Shown: positions 12,769-23,229 of the stretch, in pieces
How positions within the stretch are numbered: the first letter of the stretch is position 1
How the letters are laid out: every line of letters starts with the position of its first letter
Origin: Renibacterium sp.
GTDB taxonomy: Bacteria; Actinomycetota; Actinomycetes; Actinomycetales; Micrococcaceae
Reading direction: 5' to 3'
Assembly: GCA_017419405.1 (NCBI GenBank)
Contig: JAFOLH010000008.1
Location: 248,001 to 312,000, forward strand
DNA: 64,000 nucleotides
Translations under genes and position numbers: made by a program
Notes under the pieces: generated by a model
Seen by the model: only the letters and a program-made list of their open reading frames with translations
Database searches by the model: none
What the model was told of the DNA's origin: nothing

Positions 12769-12927
12769 CGTCGGTCCGCGTCCGGCGGGACAAACCCGGG
12801 GCTCCGGCGCCGGACTTCAGGCTTGACCGGATCGCCCGGTAGGCTTCAGACGTGTATATCTGAAATATACGAATAACGCCTCACGCGTTCTGCATCCAGC
12901 CGTCCGCCTAGCCCAGGAGTGACCACT

Positions 12928-14315
<1,388 letters not shown>

Positions 14316-14316
<1 letters not shown>

Positions 14317-15308
14317 TGGCCTTGGAGTACCGGCCCTGGCGGGAGGGCGACGAGGCGGAACTGCTGCAAATCTGGGGTGATCCGGAAGGCCAGCAGAACG
14401 GTTGGTACCGGCAGGCCCTGGGGCCGAACAACGACGGCGGCAACGGAGCAAGCTGGAAGCGCTGCATCGTGGCCACCGACCAGGGAATTCCGGTCGCCGC
14501 CGGCATGGTGATGGAGCAGAAGCTGCATGGCAGCCGGCTTTCGGCCTACCTCGAGGTAGCCCGGGACCACCGGCGGCAAGGGGTCGGCGCAACCCTGTTG
14601 ACGATGCTCCGGCACGAGGCCGGGCAAGCCCCGAGCGGGGTGCGCGAGCTGACCGGGAAAGTCGACGCGGGCACCTCCGGAGCGGGCTTCGCCCAGGCCG
14701 TCGGTGCCGCAACCGTGCAGACCTCGCGCTTGATCCAGATCGATCCCGGTGCCTTGTCCCTGCCCCGATTCCAAAAAACCGATGACCAGGCAGACGAAGA
14801 GGCCGGTTCCGACGTGGTGCAGGATCTGGCGACCGGCTCGGTGGAGCTGACCGACGTCGTCGGGCGCTGGTACCAAGCGGTGCACGAAGACTGGAGCCCC
14901 ACCGGGCAGCTCAGCCCGGGTACGGTGCAGGCCTATTTCCTGGCCGACGCCACCGGGGCGCAAGGCGCGATCGTTTTGCGGGCCGAGCCGGAAAGCGCGT
15001 TCGGCGGAGCGGCGAAGCCGAGCAAGCGGGGCCGGATCCGGGCCTTCGCGGTGAGCTATGGCCAGCACGCCCTGACCGACACCCCGGATGATCCGGCCGC
15101 CGACGTGTTCGTCGGCTGGGAGCCCCAGCTGGCTGCCGAAGACGCGGCGGCGGCAGTGCGCGACCTGGTTTCGCTGCTCGCGTACCAGCACCCGGTGGTG
15201 CTCGAGGTGGACAGCTCGATGCTGCCGTTGACCGACCTGGTGGAGCCGCTGCTGGTTGCCGGAAAAGCCCGCGGAGTCGGCGACGAAACCCGCATTGTGG
15301 TGCTCTGA
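14316..15308 (+). CDS. GNAT-family N-acetyltransferase
   Basis: A 330-residue protein, about twice the length of a single GNAT domain. The acetyl-CoA loop is seen near 85-95 (VARDHRRQGVGATLL). The C-terminal half (AFAVSYGQHALTDTPDDPAADVF, interrupted here) looks like a second, degenerate domain without a clear P-loop. One-base overlap with the GlyRS stop suggests translational coupling. Substrate unknown. Confidence 0.82.
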
Positions 15309-15435
15309 ACCCAGGTTTGCCGGGAGTTTGCCGGGAACCTGGTGCAGACACGCGATCGCCTCTTGACGCGGCCCGGCTGCTTCGGGCAGATTTGTGCTGC
15401 TCGTGGTTGGGGGTCAACCCAGGAAAGGCACATCC

Positions 15436-16014
15436 GTGCATCAAGAAACCGGTCTCCCGGATCAGAAAAACCCGATCATTTCCCGGCGTAGCGCGGTCCG
15501 TGGTGCAGCGGCTATTCTCGCTGCTGCCGGATTCGGTGTGGTTGCCGCCGCACCGGCACTCGCCGCCACTTCGCAGAACGCCTGGCCGGCGGCCAAGGAC
15601 ACTCCGCTGGAAAAGCTGACCGTCGGCGCCGCGAGCTTCGCGCCGGGCGTACGCAAGGGCGATGTGCATACGATCCTGGGCTATGTGGCCAGGCGGTTCA
15701 ACAGCGAAGTCGAAAAACTCGTGAAGGACACCTGTTGGGGCTTCGCCTACCGCGACATCAGCGGCAGCACCGACCTCTCAAACCACGCCAGCGGCACCGC
15801 GATCGACTGCAACGCGCCGCAGCACCCGCTGGGCAAGGCCGGCACCTTCAGTGCCGCGCAGGTCAAGGCGATCCACCAGATCATCGCGGACTGCAACGGT
15901 GTGGTCCGTTGGGGCGGCGATTACAACGGCCGCAAGGACGAAATGCACTTCGAAATCAATGTGCCGCCGGGCAATGCCAAAATCGCCGCCCTGGTCAAGA
16001 AGATCAACGGCTGA
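15436..16014 (+). CDS. Tat-exported M15-type D-alanyl-D-alanine carboxypeptidase-like protein
   Basis: 192 residues from the GTG at 15436, which follows AGGAAAGG at good spacing. A twin-arginine signal (SRRSAVRG at 16-23) precedes a hydrophobic stretch and a likely cut after ALA (43). The zinc-peptidase pattern SNHASGTAID plus a late DEMHFEI matches the M15 family, which trims or cleaves peptidoglycan peptides. Short for the family, so it is a bare catalytic domain. Confidence 0.85.
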   Translation: MHQETGLPDQKNPIISRRSAVRGAAAILAAAGFGVVAAAPALAATSQNAWPAAKDTPLEKLTVGAASFAPGVRKGDVHTILGYVARRFNSEVEKLVKDTCWGFAYRDISGSTDLSNHASGTAIDCNAPQHPLGKAGTFSAAQVKAIHQIIADCNGVVRWGGDYNGRKDEMHFEINVPPGNAKIAALVKKING

Positions 16015-16056
16015 GCGCGCTGCTCCGACGCGGCGCTGCACGACGACTGAAGTCAG

Positions 16057-16083
16057 GCGCCGGGCCTGGTCCAGGCCCGGCGC
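16057..16083. terminator. bidirectional hairpin terminator
   Basis: 13-base perfect arms (GCGCCGGGCCTGG and its complement) separated by a single base, in the gap between convergent genes. No T run on either side. Confidence 0.55.
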
Positions 16084-16102
16084 TCAGCCGTCTAGCCGCG
16101 AG

Positions 16103-16912
16103 TCAGCTTCTGCGTCCGCGGGCCACATCGTGGGCGTCGGCTTCGGCTTGTTCCTGGACCGTCATGGCACCGCCACCGGCCGCGGCGGGCATCCACCAGG
16201 CACCGGGCTCGGGCGTCTGCGGATAATCGGCGATCGCCGCATCGATTCCGGATTGCAGCCGGGCGCGCAGCTTCTCGGTTTCCGCTACCGGGTCGGCATC
16301 GATCGCCGGATTGATCGGTTCGCCGATCCGGACCCGGATCGGCATCCGCCAGGATTTGAAGGGCTTGAAGCCGTGGCCGCGGGTCATCAGCCGGTGCGCG
16401 CCCCACACCGAGATCGGGATGATCGGGACGCCGGCTTCCGCGGCCATCCGGACTGCCCCGGTTTTGCATTCGCGCACCGTGAAGGAACGGCTCACCCCGG
16501 CTTCCGGCAGGATCGCGATGTACTCGCCTTCTTTGAGCTTCGCCACGGCTTGCAGATAAGCATCACGACCGGCTTTTTTGTCCACCACGACATGGCCCGC
16601 GGCGGAAATCGCCGGGCCGGCGAGCCAATGGTCGGCCGCGCCCTTGTGGATCAGGTAGCGCATCTGCACTTTGGCATGCCGCCACATGACCAAGGAGGCC
16701 ACCGCGAAATCCAGGTAGCCGAAGTGCGTGATCGCAATGACCGCGCCGCGTCCGGGAATCGGCTTGCGGGCCTTGCCTTCGATCGGATCCGGGGTGGGCA
16801 GGTTCTCCAGCCCTTGCACTTGGACGTCCATCTGGAACAGCCAGCGCAAAAAGAGTCCGGTTCCGACGATGCTGCGGTAGAAGGTGTTGTTCGGGGCTGG
16901 GCGCCAAGGCAT
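16103..16912 (-). CDS. PlsC-type lysophospholipid acyltransferase
   Basis: 269 residues. Motif I is HFGYLD (H-x4-D), and the later block PEAGVSRSF replaces the usual PEGTRS; the C-terminal PIIPISVWG is motif IV. The family moves an acyl chain onto lysophosphatidate or a related acceptor at the inner membrane face. Its ATG overlaps by one base the TAA of the DUF1295 gene upstream, so the two are coupled. The hydrophilic tail of about 50 residues is unusual but short. Confidence 0.88.
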   Translation of the reverse strand: MPWRPAPNNTFYRSIVGTGLFLRWLFQMDVQVQGLENLPTPDPIEGKARKPIPGRGAVIAITHFGYLDFAVASLVMWRHAKVQMRYLIHKGAADHWLAGPAISAAGHVVVDKKAGRDAYLQAVAKLKEGEYIAILPEAGVSRSFTVRECKTGAVRMAAEAGVPIIPISVWGAHRLMTRGHGFKPFKSWRMPIRVRIGEPINPAIDADPVAETEKLRARLQSGIDAAIADYPQTPEPGAWWMPAAAGGGAMTVQEQAEADAHDVARGRRS

Positions 16913-17739
16913 TAGAGCTCCTTAGTGGACGGTCGCGGCGGCAGCGGGAAGAATCCGCTGGTGGTCTCCAAATATTCACGGTAGCCGGGCCGACCGGACA
17001 TCCGGGCTTCGGTCAACGGCTTTCCGGTTTTGCCGGCCAGGGCCCAGATCATCAGAACCGGGGAGAGGATGGTCAACACTCCGGGCCAAGAGTCGGCGAC
17101 GACCAGGAACAGGCCGACCCACACGGCGGCGTCGCCGAAATAGTTCGGGTGCCGGGTGTAGCGCCACAGCCCGGTGTTGAGCACGGTCCCGCGATTGCCC
17201 GGATCGGCTTTGAATGCGGCGAGTTGCGCGTCGCCGACCGATTCGAAGCCCAGCCCGATCAACCAGACTGCGACCCCGAGCCAGGCCAACCAGCCCAGTG
17301 CCCCGGTGCTGAACATGCCCACCTGGATGGTGAGCGAAACGAAGAACAGCACCGCACCCTGAGGCAGGTAGACCCGGGTCAGCGCGTAGCGGTTTTTCGA
17401 TCCCGGGGCTTTGGAGAGCAGTGCCTCGTAGCGCGGGTCCTCTTTGCCGTCCCGGGCGCGCCAGCCGATGAACCCGGCCAATCTGAGCCCCCAGACGCCG
17501 ACCAGGAGGAGGAGCAGCAGCCGGCGTCCGGCGTCCGCCCCGGCAGCCGAGGAAGCCGCGAAGCTGACCGCCGCGACGACGACGAAGCCCATCGCCCAGG
17601 CGACATCGATGACGCTGTGCCGTTTCTGCACCAGGGCGATCCCAAACGTCACGCCGAGCACTGCGGCCACGCCGAGCGCGCTCCACAGCAGATTGAGTGC
17701 GAAAGCCCCACCGGGGAACTCCGCTGCGACGTCGAACAT
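16912..17739 (-). CDS. DUF1295 integral membrane protein (steroid 5-alpha-reductase/ICMT-like fold)
   Basis: 275 residues with about seven hydrophobic segments. The conserved end GLWRYTRHPNYFGDAAVW and the final GRPGYREYLETTSGFFPLPP define the DUF1295 family, related to NADPH-dependent lipid reductases and methyltransferases; the reaction here is unknown. Second gene of a three-gene minus-strand set, with a GGAG ribosome site in the 12-base gap after the hydrolase gene. Neighbouring PlsC suggests a lipid substrate. Confidence 0.85.
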   Translation of the reverse strand: MFDVAAEFPGGAFALNLLWSALGVAAVLGVTFGIALVQKRHSVIDVAWAMGFVVVAAVSFAASSAAGADAGRRLLLLLLVGVWGLRLAGFIGWRARDGKEDPRYEALLSKAPGSKNRYALTRVYLPQGAVLFFVSLTIQVGMFSTGALGWLAWLGVAVWLIGLGFESVGDAQLAAFKADPGNRGTVLNTGLWRYTRHPNYFGDAAVWVGLFLVVADSWPGVLTILSPVLMIWALAGKTGKPLTEARMSGRPGYREYLETTSGFFPLPPRPSTKEL

Positions 17740-17751
17740 GTTCCAGTCTCC

Positions 17752-18597
17752 TTAGAGCTCGGTCAGCAGCCGTTGCGGCAATTGGTAGAGGCGATCGGCC
17801 AGCCGGGTGGTCCGGGCTTTGAGCGGAAGCTGGAACTCGCTGCCGAATTGCCGCAGCACGAAGGCCGCGGTCAGCTGGTGCCAGATCGCGACTTTGTCGA
17901 ACATGAAATGCCCGGCGCCGCGCAGCCGCACGTAGAAGACCTCTTGGGCAAGCCCCACCGCGCGTTCGGCGAAGTGCTGCGAGGAAGGCGCGCTGGTCCA
18001 CTTGTCCTTGTCGCCGTGGATGATCAACACCTTGCGGTCCCGCACCGGTTCGGTGGGCGAATCCGCATCGGTCCAAGGTGCCAGCGAAACGATCGCTTTC
18101 ACCAACGGGTCGTCGGCGACCGCGATCGCGACTGAGCCGCCCATCGAGTGCCCGACCAGGTAGACCGGAACGCTCGAGTGTTCTTCGCGAATCTTCTCCA
18201 GCGCCCAACGGGCGTCCTGCACCGGCGAGCGTTCCGCCCCGTTCCAGCCGCGGACCCGATTCCGCAGCGACCAGACCGAAAGGCCGTAGCGGGATCCTTC
18301 CCGGTGCAGGAGCTTGGCGAACGGGATCATTCTGGACGGGCTCAGATGCCGGGCCCGGACCGGCTCATAGGAATTGGCCCGGCCGCCGTGCAGCACCAGG
18401 ACCACCGCCTTCGTCACGCCGTGCGCCGGCCGGATGGTCAGCACCGGCGCATGGGCCAGAGTTCCCTTCGGGACCTCATCGGCTTCATCGATCCTGCGTC
18501 TGAACACGTTCCCCTCTTCCAGAATCCAAACAATCCCCGTGTTATCCCGGAGGCCCAGACTATCGGTTTCAACTGTGAGTCCGCTGGCCTCCGCCAC
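17752..18597 (-). CDS. alpha/beta hydrolase
   Basis: Up to 281 residues from the GTG at 18597; the start is uncertain because the first ~60 residues match no hydrolase feature I recognise, and later starts would still keep the core. LVLHGG gives the oxyanion region, GHSMGG the nucleophile, IIHGDKDKWT the acid and GAGHFMFD the His. The His motif and a long tail resemble membrane-lipid or monoacylglycerol lipases. First gene of the run that continues with DUF1295 and PlsC. Divergent from the YibE/F gene. Confidence 0.8.
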   Translation of the reverse strand: MAEASGLTVETDSLGLRDNTGIVWILEEGNVFRRRIDEADEVPKGTLAHAPVLTIRPAHGVTKAVVLVLHGGRANSYEPVRARHLSPSRMIPFAKLLHREGSRYGLSVWSLRNRVRGWNGAERSPVQDARWALEKIREEHSSVPVYLVGHSMGGSVAIAVADDPLVKAIVSLAPWTDADSPTEPVRDRKVLIIHGDKDKWTSAPSSQHFAERAVGLAQEVFYVRLRGAGHFMFDKVAIWHQLTAAFVLRQFGSEFQLPLKARTTRLADRLYQLPQRLLTEL

Positions 18598-18643
18598 CTG
18601 AGATCGGTTCTCACGTAGGCTTCCAACCGGAGGTGGTGCGGAT

Positions 18644-19933
18644 ATGGGTCACGGGCACTCGCACACGGCTATCAACGGTTCGGAGCCGGAAGCCGGCCGG
18701 ATGGGTCAGCCAGGGCAACGCCAGGACATGGTGCGGCAACGTGCTGCCCGGCGGCGTGCCGGAATCCTGCTCAGCGCGGTGCTGGTGCCGATCGGCGTGG
18801 TCGCGGTGCTGCTCATGGTGCTGCTCTGGCCCAGTGGCAAGACCGCCGATATCTCGCTCGGCAGCCCCTATGCCGCAGCGCCGGGTGCCAGCATCGATAC
18901 CGGGAAGGTGCAGCGCACCGCGCAGGAAGACTGCCCGGGTTCGACGGTCGGCAGCAAAGACTGCCTGATCGCGTACAGCCAGCCGGACGCCGGCGGCGAC
19001 GTGGTGCCGGTGATGATCAGTCCGGAGATCGCGAAGTCGCCGGGCGTGCATCAGGGGGACACCATCAAGTACGTCAACCTCTCGAAATTGGGCCCCAATC
19101 CGAATGGGCCGGCGTACGTCTTCATGGATTTCGTCCGCAGTGCGCCGATGCTGTTGTTGGCGCTGGTCTACGCGGTGGTGGTGATCGCGGTGGCCCGTTG
19201 GCGCGGCTTGCGGGCGCTCCTGGGCCTGGTGGGGGCTTACCTGGTGATGGCCTTCTTCATCCTGCCCGGGTTGGTCGAGGGGAAGCCGCCGCTGCTCTTG
19301 GCCCTGGTCGGCTCGGCAGTGATCATGTTCGGCGTGCTTTACTTCGCGCACGGGGTCTCCGCCCGGACCTCGACGGCGCTGATCGGGACGTTGTTCGGGC
19401 TCGGCATGACCGCGGGCATTGCGGCTTGGGCGACGCACGCCACGTATCTGACCGGCTTGGCCGACCACAACACCTATCAGTTGCAATCCGTGGCCGGGAA
19501 CCTCTCGATTTCCGGGATGATCATGTGCGGCCTGATCATTTCCGGTCTCGGTGTGCTCAACGACGTCACGATCACGCAATCCTCCGCGGTCTGGGAACTC
19601 TACGAGTTGGCGCCGCAGAGTTCCGCCCGGAATCTCTTCGCTTCCGCGATGCGAATCGGCCGGGACCACATCGCTTCGACGGTTTACACGATTGCCTTCG
19701 CCTACGCCGGCAGTGCGCTGCCGATCCTGATCATGGTGATGCTCTACCGGCTGCCGGTTTTCGATGCGCTCAGCAGTGCCGAACTCGCCGAGGAAATCGT
19801 GCGCACCCTGGTCGGCTCGGTTGGCCTGGTGCTGGCGATTCCGGTGACCACCGCAGTGGCCGTGCTCGTGGTGAAGGCGACCGGGCGCAAACGCCTGGCA
19901 CCGGCAGACGCTCCGGTGCCGTTGGCGTCGTGA
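18644..19933 (+). CDS. YibE/F-like integral membrane protein
   Basis: 429 residues. A His-rich N-terminus (GHGHSH) precedes a first membrane segment near 45-65, an external domain of about 110 residues with a Cys pair (DCPGS..KDCL), then seven or eight membrane segments. GLGVLNDVTITQSSAVWEL is the family hallmark. Function is unknown; a transport role is usually guessed. ATG with GGAGGTG upstream. The stop overlaps the GTG of a small repeat ORF (GTGA). Confidence 0.85.
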   Translation: MGHGHSHTAINGSEPEAGRMGQPGQRQDMVRQRAARRRAGILLSAVLVPIGVVAVLLMVLLWPSGKTADISLGSPYAAAPGASIDTGKVQRTAQEDCPGSTVGSKDCLIAYSQPDAGGDVVPVMISPEIAKSPGVHQGDTIKYVNLSKLGPNPNGPAYVFMDFVRSAPMLLLALVYAVVVIAVARWRGLRALLGLVGAYLVMAFFILPGLVEGKPPLLLALVGSAVIMFGVLYFAHGVSARTSTALIGTLFGLGMTAGIAAWATHATYLTGLADHNTYQLQSVAGNLSISGMIMCGLIISGLGVLNDVTITQSSAVWELYELAPQSSARNLFASAMRIGRDHIASTVYTIAFAYAGSALPILIMVMLYRLPVFDALSSAELAEEIVRTLVGSVGLVLAIPVTTAVAVLVVKATGRKRLAPADAPVPLAS

Positions 19934-20103
19934 CCTCCGCGGCGGCCGGCTCGGCCGAGGCCGCCGGATGCAAGACCGCGGGGTGCAAGGCCGCCGGGCC
20001 CAAGACCGCGGGGTGCAAGGCCGCCGGGCCCAAGACCGCCGGATGCAAGGCCGCCGGGCCCAAGACCGCGAAGTCCAGTGCCGTCGGGGTCAGTGCAACT
20101 TGA
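19930..20103 (+). CDS. possible small ORF of pentapeptide repeats (unproven)
   Basis: A GTG that overlaps the YibE/F stop (GTGA) opens 57 codons that read through seven 15-base units, giving alternating AAGCK/AAGPK and TAGCK/TAGPK-like pentapeptides: Lys in every unit, Cys in four. The tail overlaps the convergent GNAT gene. It may be real and coupled, or just a GC-rich repeat tract that happens to stay open. I know no family like it. Confidence 0.2.
   Translation: MTSAAAGSAEAAGCKTAGCKAAGPKTAGCKAAGPKTAGCKAAGPKTAKSSAVGVSAT
19960..20064. repeat. 15-base tandem repeat, seven units
   Basis: Seven head-to-tail 15-mers of the type GCCGCCGGGCCCAAG and ACCGCGGGGTGCAAG, alternating so that a 30-base period is also seen, plus a partial eighth. 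It fills the gap between convergent genes, so copy number could change without harm to either. Confidence 0.9.
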
Positions 20104-20716
20104 TCACGGCGTCCAACAACGGCGCATCGAGGGGCCGGTCCGCGTAGTTGCAGTGCCCCAGTCCTTGCAACCAGGGATTTTCGAGGACCGCCCCGGCGTC
20201 GAATTCGCCACGCCACTGCAGGCTCAGGCCGACTTTCGTCAAAACCGCTGACGAGGCCGGATTGTTGTCCATGACCCTGCCCAGCACCGGGTGGTCGGGC
20301 TGCGAGCGAGCAGCGAAGCCGACCGCCGCGATCGCGATTTCGGTAGCGAAGCCCCGGCCCCAGCTGGCCGGGTCCAGGCGGTAACCCAGATTCCAGGTGC
20401 CGGCCACCGCGCCCGTGTCCAGAGGCGTGACTCCACCGGTCCCGATCAGCCGGCCGGCGGCCAAGCCTGCCGTTCCCGCTGTACCGGCCGTTCCCGCTGT
20501 CCCGGCCAGTGGCGCTGCCAGCCTGATCGCCCAGTAGCCGGCCTGGTGGTCCTGCCATTTTCGTTCCGTGGTTTCGATCATGGCCCGGGTGGTGTCGGGT
20601 GATGCGTGCCGGCCCTGCGGCAGATGCGCCCACGTCCGGGGATCCGAGTAGATGGCGTAGACCTCGTCGAGGTCGTCCAGGGTCAGCGGGCTCAGCTGCA
20701 GGCGTTCGGTCAACAC
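20090..20716 (-). CDS. GNAT-family acetyltransferase (RimJ-like)
   Basis: From the GTG at 20716 the protein has 208 residues and begins in the style of the family (LTERLQLSPLTLDDLD). RLDPASWGRGFATE is the acetyl-CoA motif and VMDNNPASSAVLTKVGL the usual end. A CATACT box lies 8 bases before the GTG, which fits leaderless expression; an ATG at 20803 is also in frame. A GTA-repeat insert (from 20469-20504) lies before strand 4. Convergent with the YibE/F gene. Confidence 0.82.
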   Translation of the reverse strand: MLTERLQLSPLTLDDLDEVYAIYSDPRTWAHLPQGRHASPDTTRAMIETTERKWQDHQAGYWAIRLAAPLAGTAGTAGTAGTAGLAAGRLIGTGGVTPLDTGAVAGTWNLGYRLDPASWGRGFATEIAIAAVGFAARSQPDHPVLGRVMDNNPASSAVLTKVGLSLQWRGEFDAGAVLENPWLQGLGHCNYADRPLDAPLLDAVIKLH

Positions 20717-20789
20717 AGCATCCAGTATGCCCGGCGGCACGGACAGAATCACAGACAGAATACGGACCGGATCCGGCATCGGAGTTGCG

Positions 20790-20805
20790 ATGACAAATGT
20801 CATCC
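20790..20805. promoter_or_regulatory. palindromic operator, likely for the DesR-like regulator
   Basis: GATGACA-AA-TGTCATC, 7-base perfect arms, 104 bases before the first gene of the operon that ends with a DesK/DesR-like pair. ATGACA/TGTCAT palindromes are the kind of site LuxR-type response regulators use, so autoregulation is likely but inferred. Confidence 0.6.
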
Positions 20806-20908
20806 GGAGCCGGTGACAACAGTGTGCGGCCCGCAGCCCGGAAGCGGCGCACCATGGATGCAGACGCACCACCGGGGCGCGCCGGATCCATCAGGAGAAG
20901 CTACCGAA

Positions 20909-21424
20909 ATGTCAGGCCAAAGCGTACTCAACCTCGTGATCGCAGCAGCCGTCCTGCTGTGGGTGCTGTACCGCCAATTGCAACCCCGCCCGGTGAAAGA
21001 GGACCGGCCTTACCGTTTGATGTTCGTCCTCGCGGTGCTGGGCACCGTGCAGATCGTCCAACTCGCCGGGCAAACCGAAATCTCCGCCGCCGGCTACGTC
21101 GCTTTGCTGATCGGGCTGCTCAGCGGCGCCGGCTTCGGCTGGCTCCGCGGCCGGCTCGTGCATTTCTGGCGCGGTCCGGACGGGACGCTGATGCGGCAGG
21201 GCAATTGGCTCACGCTGGTGCTCTGGGTCGTCGGAATCGCGGTGCACCTGGGACTCGACTGGGCCGGCGTGCACCTTTCGCCGGAAGGCCACAGCAGCGG
21301 GGCCGAAGCGCTCGGCCTTTCCGGAATCATGCTCTACCTGGCGGTGGCCTTGGCCGCCCAGCGTTTCGCCACGCTGGCCCGGACGCCCGCAGAACGGCAG
21401 CCGAACACCTTGAAAACCCTCTGA
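20909..21424 (+). CDS. small four-helix membrane protein at head of ABC/two-component operon
   Basis: 171 residues with about five hydrophobic segments (VLNLVIAAAVLLWVLYRQL first) and a short polar stretch with RPYRLMF. It resembles the CcdC/DUF1453-like membrane proteins often found next to DesK/DesR systems; role unknown. ATG at 20909 with AGGAG upstream. It is followed at 13 bases by the ABC ATPase gene. Confidence 0.78.
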   Translation: MSGQSVLNLVIAAAVLLWVLYRQLQPRPVKEDRPYRLMFVLAVLGTVQIVQLAGQTEISAAGYVALLIGLLSGAGFGWLRGRLVHFWRGPDGTLMRQGNWLTLVLWVVGIAVHLGLDWAGVHLSPEGHSSGAEALGLSGIMLYLAVALAAQRFATLARTPAERQPNTLKTL

Positions 21425-21437
21425 TGAAGGACATCCG

Positions 21438-22367
21438 ATGAGCGAACAACTCACCACGGCCGCCCCGCGCGGCAATACCGCAACCGCGCTCTATGCCGTG
21501 GACGCGCAGCAGCTGCAGAAGTCTTTCGGCAAAGTGCACGCGGTCAACGGAATCGATTTGCAGATCAAACCCGGGGAGGTGGTGGCCTTCCTGGGCCCGA
21601 ACGGCGCCGGCAAAACCACGACCATCGACATGCTGCTCGGTTTGAGCAAACCGGACCGCGGTTCGGTGCGCGTCTACGGCAAGAGTCCGCGGCAGGCGAT
21701 CGCGCACGGCCAGGTGTCTGCGGTGATGCAAACCGGAGGACTGCTCAAAGACCTGACGGTCCGCGAGACCGTGGCGTTGACCGCTTCCTTGTTCGCCGAA
21801 TCCAGGCCGGTGGACGAGTGCCTGGAACGCGCCGGGATCAAGGACATCGGCGACCGGATCGTGAGCAAGTGCTCCGGCGGCCAGCAGCAGCGGCTCCGGT
21901 TCGCCATGGCTTTGGTCTCCGACCCCGGGCTGCTGATCCTGGACGAGCCGACCACCGGCATGGACGTGGAAGGGCGCCGGGACTTCTGGAACGCGATCCA
22001 CGCCGATGCCAGGCGCGGCCGTACCGTGATTTTCGCAACGCACTACCTCGATGAGGCGGACGCCTATGCAGACCGGATCATCCTGGTCCGCAAGGGCCGG
22101 ATCGTCGCGGACGGCTCGAGTGCGGAGATCAAATCGCTCGCCTCCGGCCGGACCGTGCGGGCGAGCGTGAGCGGGCTGGACCAGGGCGCGGTCGCGGCGC
22201 TGCCCGGCGTGGACAGCGTCGAGCTGCGGGCCGGAATCGTCAGCGTGCACAGCAAAGACTCCGACGCCGTGGCCCGCTACCTGCTGAACCACACCGATGC
22301 GAAAGACCTGGAAGTTACCTCGCACAATCTCGAAGACGCCTTCTTGGCGCTCACTTCCGACGACTAA
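21438..22367 (+). CDS. ABC transporter ATP-binding protein
   Basis: 309 residues. Walker A at 53-61 (GPNGAGKTT), signature CSGGQQQR, Walker B LLILDEPTTGMD and switch ATHYLDEAD are all intact. The C-terminal 80 residues form the extension of drug- and antibiotic-type exporters of the DrrA/CcmA group. Works with the permease encoded next. Substrate not deducible. Confidence 0.93.
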   Translation: MSEQLTTAAPRGNTATALYAVDAQQLQKSFGKVHAVNGIDLQIKPGEVVAFLGPNGAGKTTTIDMLLGLSKPDRGSVRVYGKSPRQAIAHGQVSAVMQTGGLLKDLTVRETVALTASLFAESRPVDECLERAGIKDIGDRIVSKCSGGQQQRLRFAMALVSDPGLLILDEPTTGMDVEGRRDFWNAIHADARRGRTVIFATHYLDEADAYADRIILVRKGRIVADGSSAEIKSLASGRTVRASVSGLDQGAVAALPGVDSVELRAGIVSVHSKDSDAVARYLLNHTDAKDLEVTSHNLEDAFLALTSDD

Positions 22368-22398
22368 TCCACCCGCCAGCCAGAACCGAGGACATGAG

Positions 22399-23211
22399 AT
22401 GTCTACCGCAATCCCCACCAGCATTTCGCTGGAACGAAAAGTCCCGCCGTTCGGCGGTTTCAACCTGACGCTGCTCGGCATCGAGATGAAGCGCCGGTTG
22501 CGCAACCGGCGGAACGTGATGTTCGCCTTGGTCCTGCCGGTGGCGATGTTCCTGATCATCGGGCTGCCGCAGAAGGACACCCCGGTCAACCCGGCTCACC
22601 CGGTGAGCGCCGGGGGTGTTTCGGTCGCCGCCTACATCATGATTTCGATGGCGGTCTACGGCTGCATGATCACCTCCACCTCGGCGGGCAGCGCCGTGGC
22701 GATCGAGCGCTCGATGGGCTGGAGCCGGCAGCTGCGGCTCACTCCGCTGACCCCGGCGGCCAATATTTCGGTCAAGGTGGTCGGCGGTTTGCTGCTCGGC
22801 CTGATCGCGATCCTGGCCGTCGACGTTGCGGGCTTCGCCATCGGGGTCCGGATGGAGCCGCAGATCTGGATCCTTTCCGGTCTGGGCGGGCTGCTCGGTT
22901 CACTGGTCTTCACCGCTTTGGGCCTATTGGTCGGCTACTTGATCCCGAGCGAGAACGTGATGCAGATCATGGGCCCGGTGATCGCCTTCCTGGCCTTCTT
23001 CGGCGGCCTGTTCGCACCGTTGAGCTCGCTCGGCGGAGTTTTCCAGACCATCGGGGTCTGGACCCCCACCTACGGCATCGGCGAAATCGCCCGGGCGCCG
23101 TTGACCGGGGACGCCTTCAATTGGCTTGCACTGCTAAATGTCGCAATCTGGCTGCTGATCTTCGCCGCGGGGGCCGGACTGGCTTTCCGGCGGGACACCA
23201 AGCGGGTCTGA
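22399..23211 (+). CDS. ABC-2 type permease
   Basis: 270 residues with six membrane segments and the ABC-2 pattern (ERSMGWSRQLRLTPLTP in the loop after the second segment; AFFGGLFAPLSSL before the fifth). Forms the channel for the ATPase before it. ATG at 22399 after GAGGA. The gene is 18 bases before the kinase gene. Confidence 0.92.
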   Translation: MSTAIPTSISLERKVPPFGGFNLTLLGIEMKRRLRNRRNVMFALVLPVAMFLIIGLPQKDTPVNPAHPVSAGGVSVAAYIMISMAVYGCMITSTSAGSAVAIERSMGWSRQLRLTPLTPAANISVKVVGGLLLGLIAILAVDVAGFAIGVRMEPQIWILSGLGGLLGSLVFTALGLLVGYLIPSENVMQIMGPVIAFLAFFGGLFAPLSSLGGVFQTIGVWTPTYGIGEIARAPLTGDAFNWLALLNVAIWLLIFAAGAGLAFRRDTKRV

Positions 23212-23229
23212 GCGACGTAAGGTAGGCCC

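Noticed and set aside
19198-20103. 301-codon frame through the YibE/F gene into the repeat tract
   Set aside because: The part inside the YibE/F gene is a shadow frame; only the last 57 codons after the GTG at 19930 were kept as a weak candidate.
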